NCBI RefSeq assembly: GCF_033096445.1
Contig: NZ_AP028155.1
Span: forward strand, 1,183,880-1,247,879
DNA: 64,000 nt
Direction of reading: 5' to 3'
From: Butyricimonas faecihominis
GTDB taxonomy: Bacteria > Bacteroidota > Bacteroidia > Bacteroidales > Marinifilaceae
The notes below the pieces were generated by a model. The model ran no database searches, was not told the DNA's origin, and was given only the letters and a program-made list of their open reading frames with translations. Made by a program: the position numbers and the translations under genes. Positions 35,001-43,226 of the stretch are shown here, in pieces; the first letter of the stretch is position 1, and the number at the start of each line of letters is the position of its first letter.

Positions 35001-36700
35001 GGCAAATTCAATTCATATGCAATACAGAACTGTCTCACCGCCTCATATTCTAGCCCCTTAAAACCTTTGTGTTCAATTATAGTCGCACTGCAACTTGTTT
35101 CAGGTCTTTCAGGAATTACATCTTCAAAGTATGTATCTCGCACAGAAACTACTAAGCCAATTGCCGGATACACCTCCAGTGATTTGATAAGTCCTGGCAG
35201 CCTTTCTTTCCATAAAGTTGCTTGATTGCCTTCATTCAGCGCATCAATCATTAAAAGAACTCTAGAGCCAATTTGACATCCTATCTGATTAAAACTATAT
35301 AGGAATTTTTGGAAAGTACCAGTAAAACCGATTTTTGATGTAATAGTAGTTTCATAAGTTCCTTCAGCAAAATCAGACCCAAGGAACAACAATGTAGGTA
35401 GCCCATGAGCAATTCTATTGTTGGCTATATCACCCATTAAATGCGACTTGCCACAGCCAGCTTCGCCTTTGATAATCAAATAAGGTTTGTTTGCGAGACT
35501 AATCTTTAAATCTTCAACATCTTCAGTGAAAGTACGCAAATCACTTGATATTTCCGATAATCTTGTTTGATCAGTTTCCAACTCTTTTTTATACGTTTCA
35601 TCTTTACCGATTGATGAAAAATCAGAATATAATTTGTGACGGACATCCTCTAATTCATTCTGTAGGTTTTCCACCCTTTTCATCAAAATAGAAAAGTCAA
35701 TTATTTCCTGCACTCTCCTATCCAGTCCATTCAAGGCATCAACGAAGTCGTTTCTTATAGTTTTCAGGTTAGATTCCAAATGACCTATTCTACTGGAATC
35801 ATCTCTAGTTCTATAGCTTTTCTCAGTCAACCATGCGTCAATACACCTATTCAATCTATTATAATAATCTGGAGTTTTGGCTACGCTATCAAAATACTTC
35901 GCTGTTCCAGTTTTCACATTGACTTTTTGACAATACCTCGGTCCCAGATTTGCCACAGATTCTTTTACGCTGTTTTCAAATGTCTTGTGTCCTAATCCAT
36001 GATGTCCAAGGAATGCTAAAGGCATTTTCTTTTTGTATTTATTCCCCAACAACTCATTAAATGAGGTCAACTTTTGGGCATAGATGACTTTGCCTCTATC
36101 TTCATCGGTGAATCGGGTGAATATACCATTAAGATACAACTCTTCACACGCTTCAATGAAAATACCTGCACCCGACATTCCCTTGATTGAATCTTCGTTA
36201 TAGTCGTCAAGTGTAGAGAGTTGGAAAGCGTGTTCAGTCGGGATTTCCTGGAGGTAACGCATATTAAGCGTTACTAAAGAAGACTCTCCTGTTTCGCTTG
36301 TCTGGTCAAGACTTGCAATAGGAAATCCTTTGGTCACGGCCTCGTCAAAACCAACATTCTTATTGATAATAAATACTGGTGGAAGGTCGGATACTATCGT
36401 AGAAAGTTCTCGCTGGTTGAGAATGACAATTCCTGCATCATCAATAGGATGGAGCAGTATGTTTTGCTTTACTGGGGTAATATAATCGTAGGTGCCAGTT
36501 TCCGGGTTAAAAAACCTTAGAGACACCTTTTCTCTTTCTTTGAATCCAGAAAGACAATGTTTGGCTGTCAAGAGATATACCGTCCCGGCTAACTGCTTAT
36601 TAAAATAAAGTACACCTGATCCCAATTTCTGTTTGTAATCATCATCTTTATGTAATTCAACTGTTATTCGCGTTATAATATCGAGACACTTATCATTCAT
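32006..36700 (-). CDS. Trypsin-like protease fused to STAND NTPase (Avs-like)
   Basis: A 1564-residue fusion. Residues 1-200 form a trypsin-like domain: GSGVLY, TAKHCL (H48), IDDAGIVIL (D88) and KGMSGAGIF (S176), a complete triad. A helical linker (about 280-400) leads to the NTPase: Walker A KGEAGCGKSH (412-419), Walker B VLLMIDALNEG (481-491), then winged-helix and a long helical sensor region to about 1300, and a mixed C-terminal part. STAND NTPases of the Avs group recognise phage proteins by their C-terminal repeats and then activate an N-terminal effector, here probably the protease. Protease and STAND being one chain, with an MBL hydrolase next door, suggests a fused variant of AVAST type 1. 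Confidence 0.85.
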   Translation of the reverse strand: MNDKCLDIITRITVELHKDDDYKQKLGSGVLYFNKQLAGTVYLLTAKHCLSGFKEREKVSLRFFNPETGTYDYITPVKQNILLHPIDDAGIVILNQRELSTIVSDLPPVFIINKNVGFDEAVTKGFPIASLDQTSETGESSLVTLNMRYLQEIPTEHAFQLSTLDDYNEDSIKGMSGAGIFIEACEELYLNGIFTRFTDEDRGKVIYAQKLTSFNELLGNKYKKKMPLAFLGHHGLGHKTFENSVKESVANLGPRYCQKVNVKTGTAKYFDSVAKTPDYYNRLNRCIDAWLTEKSYRTRDDSSRIGHLESNLKTIRNDFVDALNGLDRRVQEIIDFSILMKRVENLQNELEDVRHKLYSDFSSIGKDETYKKELETDQTRLSEISSDLRTFTEDVEDLKISLANKPYLIIKGEAGCGKSHLMGDIANNRIAHGLPTLLFLGSDFAEGTYETTITSKIGFTGTFQKFLYSFNQIGCQIGSRVLLMIDALNEGNQATLWKERLPGLIKSLEVYPAIGLVVSVRDTYFEDVIPERPETSCSATIIEHKGFKGLEYEAVRQFCIAYELNLPNVPILTPEFCNPLFLKIVCDTLEISGEKDFPKGFNGVSALFNQYFKNLDQKFSEKRPEYKYRNVASTSVRLLAIPVFEAKYNLLKKQDADSILQKHFPACPTLLADLIDNNVLLKTKSQAREENEDCVVFCYQRISDFIIARVLVQQYQNWESFARVINTDNVLRAIFVESHWSCKGILEALAILIPEVFGHEVTDLIKFIPKTELKRKFYLCLDLISDALINSLNWRSIESINKNAIRRFLKSKLCRVGSDNWHYKLVELSVIPNHPFNADYFHVLMMRLTMPVRDGIFQFFFNGCAGYNDDKCANPLRRLIDWAWSEDVSRNADAESTRLTAIMLCWLLSSTYIKHRDEATKALVNLLSEKVDVLIGIMRSFEKVDDMYIYERLFAVAYGVVLRTSSSGELLNLAKYVYDTIFKHNNPPKNILLRDYARNIIEYVSYTMEMTSINMKKVRPPYSSDIPVWPTDDEVKHFHIDYEVPDFKERKGFEQNLIWESVKGGLADFWNKLASPVIEDFYPIQISEEKAYKKAQHLFKGDMKKVAILYSEDKARTILNDQTASNRKTSHDNLLEMLNKSFEQMMTKEQLKAMNEVIIPFHLKELSLRNHYSNRFPTDGARNWLVKRAYELGFDVELHGRYDRFAKDWTFRHSEDRIDRVGKKYQWIAFYEIMGILSDNYKFKDDYASNGYGEYELFHGTWQSLLRDINPSLITRDKCTVPDVEDAGFEEEEHKWYKDEIYDNWDYSGSDESWASLIADLPDPVSMIQKVDDESIEWLTLNNSVSWDEPKSIGKEKYQYKLKRHDVALYVDAILVKQQDIEQAIQSLKGRNLWGRFEFPSDDWQYLVNREKFWSPAYKDVYRSKSEWENPNAELNVPFIFSTEKACGHIEDDKSGTICNYSIPCRTLFEGLEMEYDVHDGQYIDKCGNLVAITYGYDQILVKKDPLLKFLKKSGMSILWVVRGEKRVYVSGGIGCLSEYNPCGIYHLDCNKEPYGFLKMYKRV

Positions 36701-36778
36701 ATAGTAATTGTATCTATTTATAATCAGTTATATAAAATCTTTTCTGTCTCCTTTTTAAGTTCTGTTATAGAAAATGTC

Positions 36779-37485
36779 CTAAACTTCCATCTTGACCTTT
36801 AACTCTTCATTCAACTCTTCATCTCTTCCCAACAATTGCCGAACAAGTTGATAAACAGTCGTACATGGGTTGTGATTTGCATAACGGGTGTCCGAAGCAT
36901 ATTCAAGGTGCTTTGCTTCTGCATATAGTATGGCGGAATCCATTGAACCATAAGTAGTCATTATCTTATAATTGTTAGGATCTTCTTGGCATATCTGTAC
37001 TTTTTCTTCGATTTATATTTAGAAGAAGCATTCACAGCGGCTGAAATCTTCTCTTCATAATCCTTTCGTGGGACACCTGTTGTCACATTTTGGAAGTGAT
37101 ACAGGTACCACAATTCGAATGCTTCATTGCTCCAAGCCACCTCAATGCCATTCTTTTGTCCCATTGCAATGGCTTCGTTGAAATCCTTTGCAGGAAATTC
37201 ATCCTTATCGAAAACAGCCCAAACACGGTCATAGTGATTCTTGTTTTTAAGGTTAATGGCCTTCTCCACAACATCCTTTGTTCCACGCCCAAGCCCTTTC
37301 ACCTCGATGTCATATACAATTACCCCCTGTTGCTTTTCAGTAAATGCCTCAAAGTAATTAGGCTCGGTCTTAGTCCCTTCACACACAATCAGAACAGAAC
37401 AGCGTATGACCTTCTGCTCTCTCTTTTGCGATTGCCTCCTGAATTTTGAAGAAGCATTATCTATCTTTATTCTCTTTGCTGCCAT
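36779..37485 (-). pseudogene. RloB-like gene, pair 2, one-base frameshift
   Basis: The first frame (37485-36961) gives 174 residues with clear RloB motifs: SVLIVCEGTKTEPNYFEAF, VWAVFDKDEFP, SNEAFELWYLYHF. It then ends in an unnatural KKILTIIR. A second frame that includes 36961-36779 reads DPNNYKIMTTYGSMDSAILYA and NPCTTVYQLVRQLL, the normal RloB C-terminus. Adding one base at about 36990 joins them perfectly. So the gene is inactivated, uses recoding, or the base is a sequencing error. It follows the AAA gene by 12 bases and precedes the Avs-like gene. Confidence 0.82.
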
Positions 37486-37497
37486 AACCTTACATTA

Positions 37498-38769
37498 TTA
37501 ATCATTCAAAATATAAGGAATGGCACCATAACGACCGGTGATATAGTTTTTCTCATAATTTGCATCATTACGAGGTTTGGTCCCGTCAGGGAGTACGATG
37601 TCAATCAGACTATACAAGTCCGTCTGCTCTTTAGAATCTTTCTCTGTAAACCATATTTGGTCACGTCTGAGGATTTTCTGAGAAAGCAGATGCGTATCAT
37701 GAGTGGTAAATATCAATTGTGCATTCTTCGGATTTGTTTCCGGATTATTGAATAATTCAATAATATACTGAGAAATCAGAGGGTGCATCTTTGCATCCAG
37801 TTCATCTATAACAAGTACAGCTCCGGAAAAAAGCGTTTCAAATATCGGTCCGGAAAGGTCAAACAACTTATTTGTACCGGAAGATTCCCTATCTTCAAAC
37901 GAAAAGTTTATTGTACCCACAATCTTACCTTTATCTGAATATACGTTATGTATGGAATCCAACTCGATACTCTTCTTACCTTGCGTTTCTCTTTGGAATA
38001 GTGCTCTTAGCTCCAAAGGCAAGTCTTGAGGAACATTGGGTTCTTCCTCATGAGTAAGAATGTTGTTAAATCCAAGTCTCAATTTCTGGAAGAAGTTGAG
38101 AGCATCAATACTCAAAGACTCTTTTTTATGGAAAAATAATTTTGAATATGCTCTATATTGTTGATTATTTAATCCTGAAATCACATTGAAGTCCGATTGA
38201 AACCAAGAAATAACCTGACGAGATATTTCACCGCCTAACTGTTGGCATAATGACAGGAACAAACGGTTGTCGTTGGTCTTTTCTTCATATCCGACTCCTT
38301 CCGGGAAATTATTCTCATCTACACAAATCCCCTCTTCGTTTCTGACGAACATCATCTGCTCTTTAGAACGAGGTGTTGTTTTCCGGAACAACCATTCTTC
38401 AACGATACGTTCCAAATTATACCTGAATCCATATCTGTAGCAATATTCACCTTTCAGAAATATAATCTCAAACATAGTGGGATGGTGATTGTCCTTTAAA
38501 AGAAGAAATGGGTCATATTCCAATTCGTCATTGTCATTCAACTTCACCGACAACAACACGCATCTCGCCATTGCGTGCATCGCACTGACAAGATTGGATT
38601 TTCCACTTGAATTGGCACCATACAGTGCAAGTGAACGAAGCAGAGTGTGTTTATTGTAATCAAACAAGTTCGTTTCAGTACATTCTTTCAAAGCTTTATC
38701 GGCTTCCAATACCAAGGTCTTTTTTCCATAAAACGACCTGTAATTCTCCACTGTAAATTCAAGTAACAT
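37498..38769 (-). CDS. AAA ATPase (RloA/AbiLi-like), pair 2
   Basis: A 423-residue ABC-type AAA ATPase. Walker A YGANSSGKSN (about 50-59), Walker B VLVIDELDAKMHPLISQYIIELF, H-loop QLIFTTHDTHLL and the tail GRYGAIPYIL. It is clearly related in layout to the 402-residue ATPase of pair 1 but distinct in sequence. With RloB it makes an AbiL-type abortive infection pair. It heads the operon AAA, RloB, trypsin-STAND, MBL; promoter at 38820-38827. Confidence 0.9.
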   Translation of the reverse strand: MLLEFTVENYRSFYGKKTLVLEADKALKECTETNLFDYNKHTLLRSLALYGANSSGKSNLVSAMHAMARCVLLSVKLNDNDELEYDPFLLLKDNHHPTMFEIIFLKGEYCYRYGFRYNLERIVEEWLFRKTTPRSKEQMMFVRNEEGICVDENNFPEGVGYEEKTNDNRLFLSLCQQLGGEISRQVISWFQSDFNVISGLNNQQYRAYSKLFFHKKESLSIDALNFFQKLRLGFNNILTHEEEPNVPQDLPLELRALFQRETQGKKSIELDSIHNVYSDKGKIVGTINFSFEDRESSGTNKLFDLSGPIFETLFSGAVLVIDELDAKMHPLISQYIIELFNNPETNPKNAQLIFTTHDTHLLSQKILRRDQIWFTEKDSKEQTDLYSLIDIVLPDGTKPRNDANYEKNYITGRYGAIPYILND

Positions 38770-38819
38770 ATATCTGACTTTTAAGTATTTCTATTATTAC
38801 ACATAATCTATTTCGATTG

Positions 38820-38827
38820 CAAAGATA
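38820..38827 (-). promoter_or_regulatory. -7 box for the AAA/RloB/Avs operon
   Basis: Minus-strand TATCTTTG, 51 bases upstream of the ATG at 38769. Confidence 0.6.
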
Positions 38828-39132
38828 CACAATAAAATTTATATCGCGTGTTATTTTGAGAGATTTTCTCAAATATAATCACAATACGTCACTCTCAACA
38901 TATTCTATTCAGGTCAAACATTACAAAACCATTATTGGCTTCTAACAAATAAAAAACATTCAACAGCCTATTACATAACTGTTTGCATTATACTTTGCTT
39001 CGTTTTAATATTACATTAAAATAGAGCAAACAGCATTAAATGGAGAATCTTAATTAAAGAATTACAATTTGGCTGACCAAAAGAAAAATAAGGAGTTTAT
39101 CTGCTGTTGTCGATATTTTGAGGGTTCTGGCA
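38828..39132. other. AT-rich spacer before module C
   Basis: No gene. Its last part (TTGGCTGACCAAAAGAAAAATA, about 39068-39090, shown only in part) matches the stretch preceding the 44-bp element in copies A and B (CTGGCCAAAAGAAAAATA in B), so the module extends left to about 39060. Confidence 0.45.
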
Positions 39133-39420
39133 GTTTAGTTTAGAACTTGAAGAGATATACAAAAAACAGACTAAACTTTTTTATATTTGCAATGTACTTT
39201 GAATATCATCGTATGATGAGAACAGTTTCTTTTTTGGGGGACAAAAAAATAGCATGAAAAAACATCGAGGGACAGACCTTATATTTGCTCTTTTTATCTT
39301 TTGGACAGCAATTTTTTGTCCCCAGTTTGTCCCCCGAAGTATTTCATAAAAACATAATATATTAAATATCAATTTATTATAATTCAAAAATGATACAAAA
39401 CATTTTCTGCATCGGGAAGT
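39133..39420. repeat. Module copy C, nearly identical to copy B
   Basis: 44-base GTTTAGT...ACTAAAC element (39133-39176), TATATTTG box, TCATCGTATGATGA near-palindrome, GGGGGACAAAAAAAT, GAGGGACAGACC, ATTTTTTGTCCCC, TTTGTCCCCCGAAG (39327 onward), the AT-rich stretch CATAATATATTAAATATCAA, and TGCATCGG (39408-39415). Unlike A and B it is not preceded by element genes. It separates the 9.4-kb block from the 0.9-kb block. Confidence 0.75.
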
Positions 39421-39537
39421 AAGCTATTTAAATTACTAATAATCAACTGTTTACAAATTAAACCACTAAAATAACACGTACAGTAAAACACTATTAATCA
39501 ACATATTAGCAATGTTTAGCAATAATATATAACTCCA

Positions 39538-39580
39538 TTTTTGTTGCTATTTTGTTGCTCGGAAATATTTGAGCAACAAA
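39538..39580. repeat. GTTGCT repeats upstream of the wH-TM gene
   Basis: TTTTTGTTGCT, TTTTGTTGCT and an inverted AGCAACAAA (39572-39580). TTTGTTGCT (39551-39559) and AGCAACAAA form a 9-base inverted repeat. It parallels the GGGACAAA/TTTGTCCC pairs of the other modules with a different core, and similar GTTGCT units follow the gene at 40223-40250. Confidence 0.6.
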
Positions 39581-39613
39581 AGTAACAAATTTCATCATCT
39601 TATTATACACACA

Positions 39614-40192
39614 ATGTATGGAAACAAAAAAAAGACATTAAGAGAAATAAGTAAAAATCCTGAAAATATGACTGAGGAAGAGAGAAAAGATATGGCAGAG
39701 CTTTTTGCATCTCTTAAAGAAGTAGGAAAAGCATGTGAACCATATGATATTAAGACTATTCGTAAAAATACCGTGAATACACTCTCAAAACGTTTCTATC
39801 AAGAACATTTTATAATGTCTGCTGTATTAGAATCTTTTTTCGTTAAAAATGAGATTTCATTCAAAGAGCTTAATGAAACTATTGTTAACTATATTCCTAA
39901 AGAATTCACTTGGAATATTTCCGTAGCTCAAATAAATCTCATTATTTCAAAGATGATAAGATTAGGGTTAGTAGAACCAATAGAAACAGATAATAAATAT
40001 GCTCCCAACTTTAAAATTACAGATGATGGAGTAAAAGCATATCAAGCGCACACATTCCAATCATTAGCAACTTCATCATTCTTTAACTATCAAACATATA
40101 GAATGTCGATATTAATGATGATAGTCACAATCATATCAGTCTTAGTGGCTATTCTATCCATAATAGTAACGATTTATGTCACTAACAAATAA
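39614..40192 (+). CDS. Winged-helix-like protein with C-terminal TM anchor
   Basis: I choose the ATG at 39614 (MYGNKKKTLREISKNPENMT), 192 residues; the longer frame starts at a TTG inside the GTTGCT repeats. Residues about 75-150 (MSAVLESFFVKNEISFKELNE ... ISKMIRLGLVEPIE ... FKITDDGVKAY) look like a winged helix. The end has one hydrophobic helix (MSILMMIVTIISVLVAIL, about 165-190) with a short tail. A cytosolic DNA- or partner-binding domain on a membrane anchor could be a defence effector, but no family is recognised. It is the only gene between module copies C and D. Confidence 0.7.
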   Translation: MYGNKKKTLREISKNPENMTEEERKDMAELFASLKEVGKACEPYDIKTIRKNTVNTLSKRFYQEHFIMSAVLESFFVKNEISFKELNETIVNYIPKEFTWNISVAQINLIISKMIRLGLVEPIETDNKYAPNFKITDDGVKAYQAHTFQSLATSSFFNYQTYRMSILMMIVTIISVLVAILSIIVTIYVTNK

Positions 40193-40222
40193 TTAATGCA
40201 GGCTTGTCAATAAACCTATTTA

Positions 40223-40319
40223 TTTTTGTTGCTGAGTTGTTGCTTCGAAGAGGGTTTTTATATCATAAAAAAACTTATTATCAACACCATAACACCCAAC
40301 TTTTCAAATTTTGCATCGG
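40223..40319. repeat. Module copy D with GTTGCT core and TGCATCGG
   Basis: TTTTTGTTGCT, then GTTGTTGCTTCGAAG (about 40223-40250), then about 60 AT-rich bases and TTTTGCATCGG (40310-40319). The order repeated motif x2, CGAAG, AT-rich gap, TGCATCGG is the same as in copies B and C, but GTTGCT replaces GTCCCC. Confidence 0.6.
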
Positions 40320-40441
40320 TAAGTAGTCTGACACACTATTGATCTAATAAATTGGGCGCTATAGATAAAGCATCTCTTTTAGCATATGCCAATCCAAATA
40401 TAGTAAAACATGAAGTGGATTACATCAACCGATATTAAACA

Positions 40442-40524
40442 TTGGGCAAATAGAGAAAATGAAATTTTAGAGATTATACACTAAAAACATACTATTTACA
40501 GAATTTCTTAGTGTACTTGCCCAA
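40442..40524. repeat. Nested inverted repeats
   Basis: TTGGGCAA (40442-40449) pairs with TTGCCCAA (40517-40524), and inside it TACACTAA (40477-40484) pairs with TTAGTGTA (40508-40515). It lies just after module D and about 100 bases downstream of the stop of the GIY-YIG gene. It could be a structured terminator or a recombination site. Confidence 0.5.
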
Positions 40525-40630
40525 ATGGTTAGTGATAAGTTAAAGTGATTATAAAAAGTAATGTTACCAAAATTGTTGTAAATTACCCATTTAATTAACT
40601 AGTTAGTTATCCCAACCAGCTCATTTTATA

Positions 40631-42916
40631 TTACTTCCTTATCACCTTTTTCAATATTCCCAAGACCTTAAATGATTTATCATCAGGATCTAACTTGAAA
40701 GGTTCGAAGTCTTGGTTAAGTGGAATCAATTCAATAGAAGTATGTTCCCAACCTTCTTCGGTAGCACGTTTCTCACTATGATATTTCTTGATGGTGCAGG
40801 CGATATTATCACTATCGTAATCTTTTATATTATAACCTTCTACGAGTACTATTTCTCCATTTCTACTACCTCCTGAATAGCGTGTAAACACACAATAGTC
40901 TCCATCATTTATTATCGGCATCATGCTATTGCCCATAGCTCTTACGACAAACATAGATTCATCCGGACGTGACATGTCATCAGAAACATCTATCCATTGC
41001 ATAATTTCCTCATATAATCCTATTTCCGACAAATCATGACATGCAGCTTTAAGCGTTGGAAAAAATGGCAAATGAGTTGTAAACTTATCTCTATTATTTA
41101 CGACATCAACTATTCTTATCTTATCCGGAGATCCAATACTATCATCAAATTCCTTGACATAAGTATCAATAAATTTTGACAGATATTTCTGGAGATTTTT
41201 ATTACAAGCATACACATAACATCCCTGGATTCCACGAACCATCATTGTCTTATAAGCATTGATTATAAATGGTTCTAGCTCGTCTTCAGGCATATTAGTT
41301 CCAAAACTATCATAGAAGTTCTTTTTGTTTATTACAATCTTGTTATTCACAAAATCATAATCGATATCTGGTCCAAAAATCAAACCGACATAATTCAAAT
41401 CGTAGCCTTGTACTGTATGAATACATCCTATTTCATCAATAGAGTTTTTAGATAATACCCAACCTTTATCTACAGTATTCCATACATATTTATGACCACA
41501 GATATCAATATCATATAGATTCTGATTTAATAACTGTCTCGCAGTAATATTTTTACTGATATGCTTTTTTGTCTTCCATTCCCAGGCATATCCCGCAACT
41601 GTACGACATAATCCCATTCTGCTATTATGTTCTTTAATAGCACATACCATATCGTCTATATCATTAAAGATACGGAAATCATAATTCTCTATCTTGTGTT
41701 TTTCGGGATTTTTGCAATCAAAAATATCGTTGATATAGTCAATGAAATCATCACCACCCTGGCATCTCAACTGAGATTTAAGATATAACCATTGTGGTGA
41801 CGTCTGACCTTCTTTATTAATAGATGCTTCAAATTCATCATGTGTTAAATCTGCAGGTTTTACAGACTGTCTCTGATCATAAAACAGCACACGATATTTT
41901 GACATTGCCATAATAAGATCAAGCTGATTAGCAGTATTTTTATCAAGACCATGCCGTTTGCAATTTTTATAAAATTGACCGATGGTCATGCCCATATTCT
42001 TTTTATGTTTTAACCTATGTGCTTCATCAACTATAACCAGATCATAATAGCCTGTCATATTATCTGATATGTCACTTGTATTTTTAAGCATATCTGTCTT
42101 CAATCCCGCAGTCTGCTTAAATACTTTCTGCAGATCATGCTTGAATGACTGCATTGGAGCAACATAAGCTACACGAATCTCCCTTCCAATATTCTTCTGA
42201 AAAGCTATAAGTTCATTACATAATAACTCCCACTCTTCATCATAATCACTAAAAGAATCATGTGAAGAATAATCATTCAAATTAGTAAGAATATGAATCA
42301 ACTTAATGCCAACTAATGATTTACCCGTACCTGCTCCCCCATTAATTACAGTCGTACCAGCTTTACCTTCTTTTAACGTATCAATAAAAGCACGCAATGT
42401 TTGCTTCATTACTTCTTTTTGCTCCTGAGTTAATTGTGTATACGGAGAAAACTTATATAAATTGCTATTTACCACTTCTTCGTATGTTTTTAGCTTAAAT
42501 CCATGGCTTGGCAGTTCACTCCAAAGATAAGGGATTTTTGCCCTATAAACATTTCTTCTGTGATAATTATGTGATTGAGATTGGCCATTGTTTGCGTTTG
42601 TCAATGTATAGTGACCATCAGCAGCGAAAAGCCTGATGAGCATTGCTTCATAGTCAAGAATCACAGACTTGTTTTCCTCACCATCATTTATAAATGAAAT
42701 CTTTGTGAATTTATGTTCTTTTTTCTCTTTACTCTGAAGATGCTGGGAAAAACGACGTTCGAAGCTGGTAGTTTCTCCAACATATAATACATTTGCATTA
42801 TTGATAAGATAAACCACCGGCCAATTCGTTGCATTTTTAATTTCAGAAGCCTGTTGTAAGCCCGCTGAATCGAATGAAAAAGTATGTATATTAAAACCAA
42901 AATTCAAATTTGCCAT
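40631..42916 (-). CDS. GIY-YIG nuclease - DUF2075 helicase - S24 peptidase fusion
   Basis: I place the start at the ATG at 42916 (MANLNFGFNIHTFSF), 761 residues; a Met 11 codons upstream is also open. Domain 1 (about 30-100) is GIY-YIG: PVVYLINNANVLYVGETTSF, then an Arg/His helix and E90. Domain 2 (about 160-600) is a DUF2075/Schlafen-group helicase: GGAGTGKSL (193-201), YDLVIVDEAHRL, SQLRC, and TVQGYDLNYVG. Domain 3 (about 640-750) is an S24 LexA-type peptidase: RAMGNSMMP with Ser664 and CTIKKY with Lys710. GIY-YIG/DUF2075 proteins are found in defence islands; the S24 end suggests self-cleavage or damage-linked control. No partner gene overlaps it. Confidence 0.85.
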   Translation of the reverse strand: MANLNFGFNIHTFSFDSAGLQQASEIKNATNWPVVYLINNANVLYVGETTSFERRFSQHLQSKEKKEHKFTKISFINDGEENKSVILDYEAMLIRLFAADGHYTLTNANNGQSQSHNYHRRNVYRAKIPYLWSELPSHGFKLKTYEEVVNSNLYKFSPYTQLTQEQKEVMKQTLRAFIDTLKEGKAGTTVINGGAGTGKSLVGIKLIHILTNLNDYSSHDSFSDYDEEWELLCNELIAFQKNIGREIRVAYVAPMQSFKHDLQKVFKQTAGLKTDMLKNTSDISDNMTGYYDLVIVDEAHRLKHKKNMGMTIGQFYKNCKRHGLDKNTANQLDLIMAMSKYRVLFYDQRQSVKPADLTHDEFEASINKEGQTSPQWLYLKSQLRCQGGDDFIDYINDIFDCKNPEKHKIENYDFRIFNDIDDMVCAIKEHNSRMGLCRTVAGYAWEWKTKKHISKNITARQLLNQNLYDIDICGHKYVWNTVDKGWVLSKNSIDEIGCIHTVQGYDLNYVGLIFGPDIDYDFVNNKIVINKKNFYDSFGTNMPEDELEPFIINAYKTMMVRGIQGCYVYACNKNLQKYLSKFIDTYVKEFDDSIGSPDKIRIVDVVNNRDKFTTHLPFFPTLKAACHDLSEIGLYEEIMQWIDVSDDMSRPDESMFVVRAMGNSMMPIINDGDYCVFTRYSGGSRNGEIVLVEGYNIKDYDSDNIACTIKKYHSEKRATEEGWEHTSIELIPLNQDFEPFKLDPDDKSFKVLGILKKVIRK

Positions 42917-43226
42917 ATTGAATTCAATTATAGATTGCGTCAAATACAAAATTATTCATTTTATTTTGCTCATGAGTATAATAGAGGAAATAAAATCGAT
43001 ATATGTGGTATATGGCAAAAGAATTTAATGGAAAGTAATGTGAAATTTTAAGTTATTCGAAAAATTCGAATAACTCAAAACGCTAAGTTTTTATTAAATG
43101 GCATTGATTTAAAGCAAAGTGAAAAGAATTTTACTTACCATTACAAAGAATTTAGCTACCGATCAAAGGAGTATCCATTTACACGGACTTAACTTTCCCT
43201 AAATCATAATCTATAAACAGAAAAAG
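42917..43226. other. Intergenic, no gene seen
   Basis: About 310 AT-rich bases. A small palindrome AAAATTCGAATAACTC-like region (TTCGAAAAATTCGAA near 43058-43075) is the only structure noticed; no -7 box is clear for the GIY-YIG gene. Confidence 0.35.
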
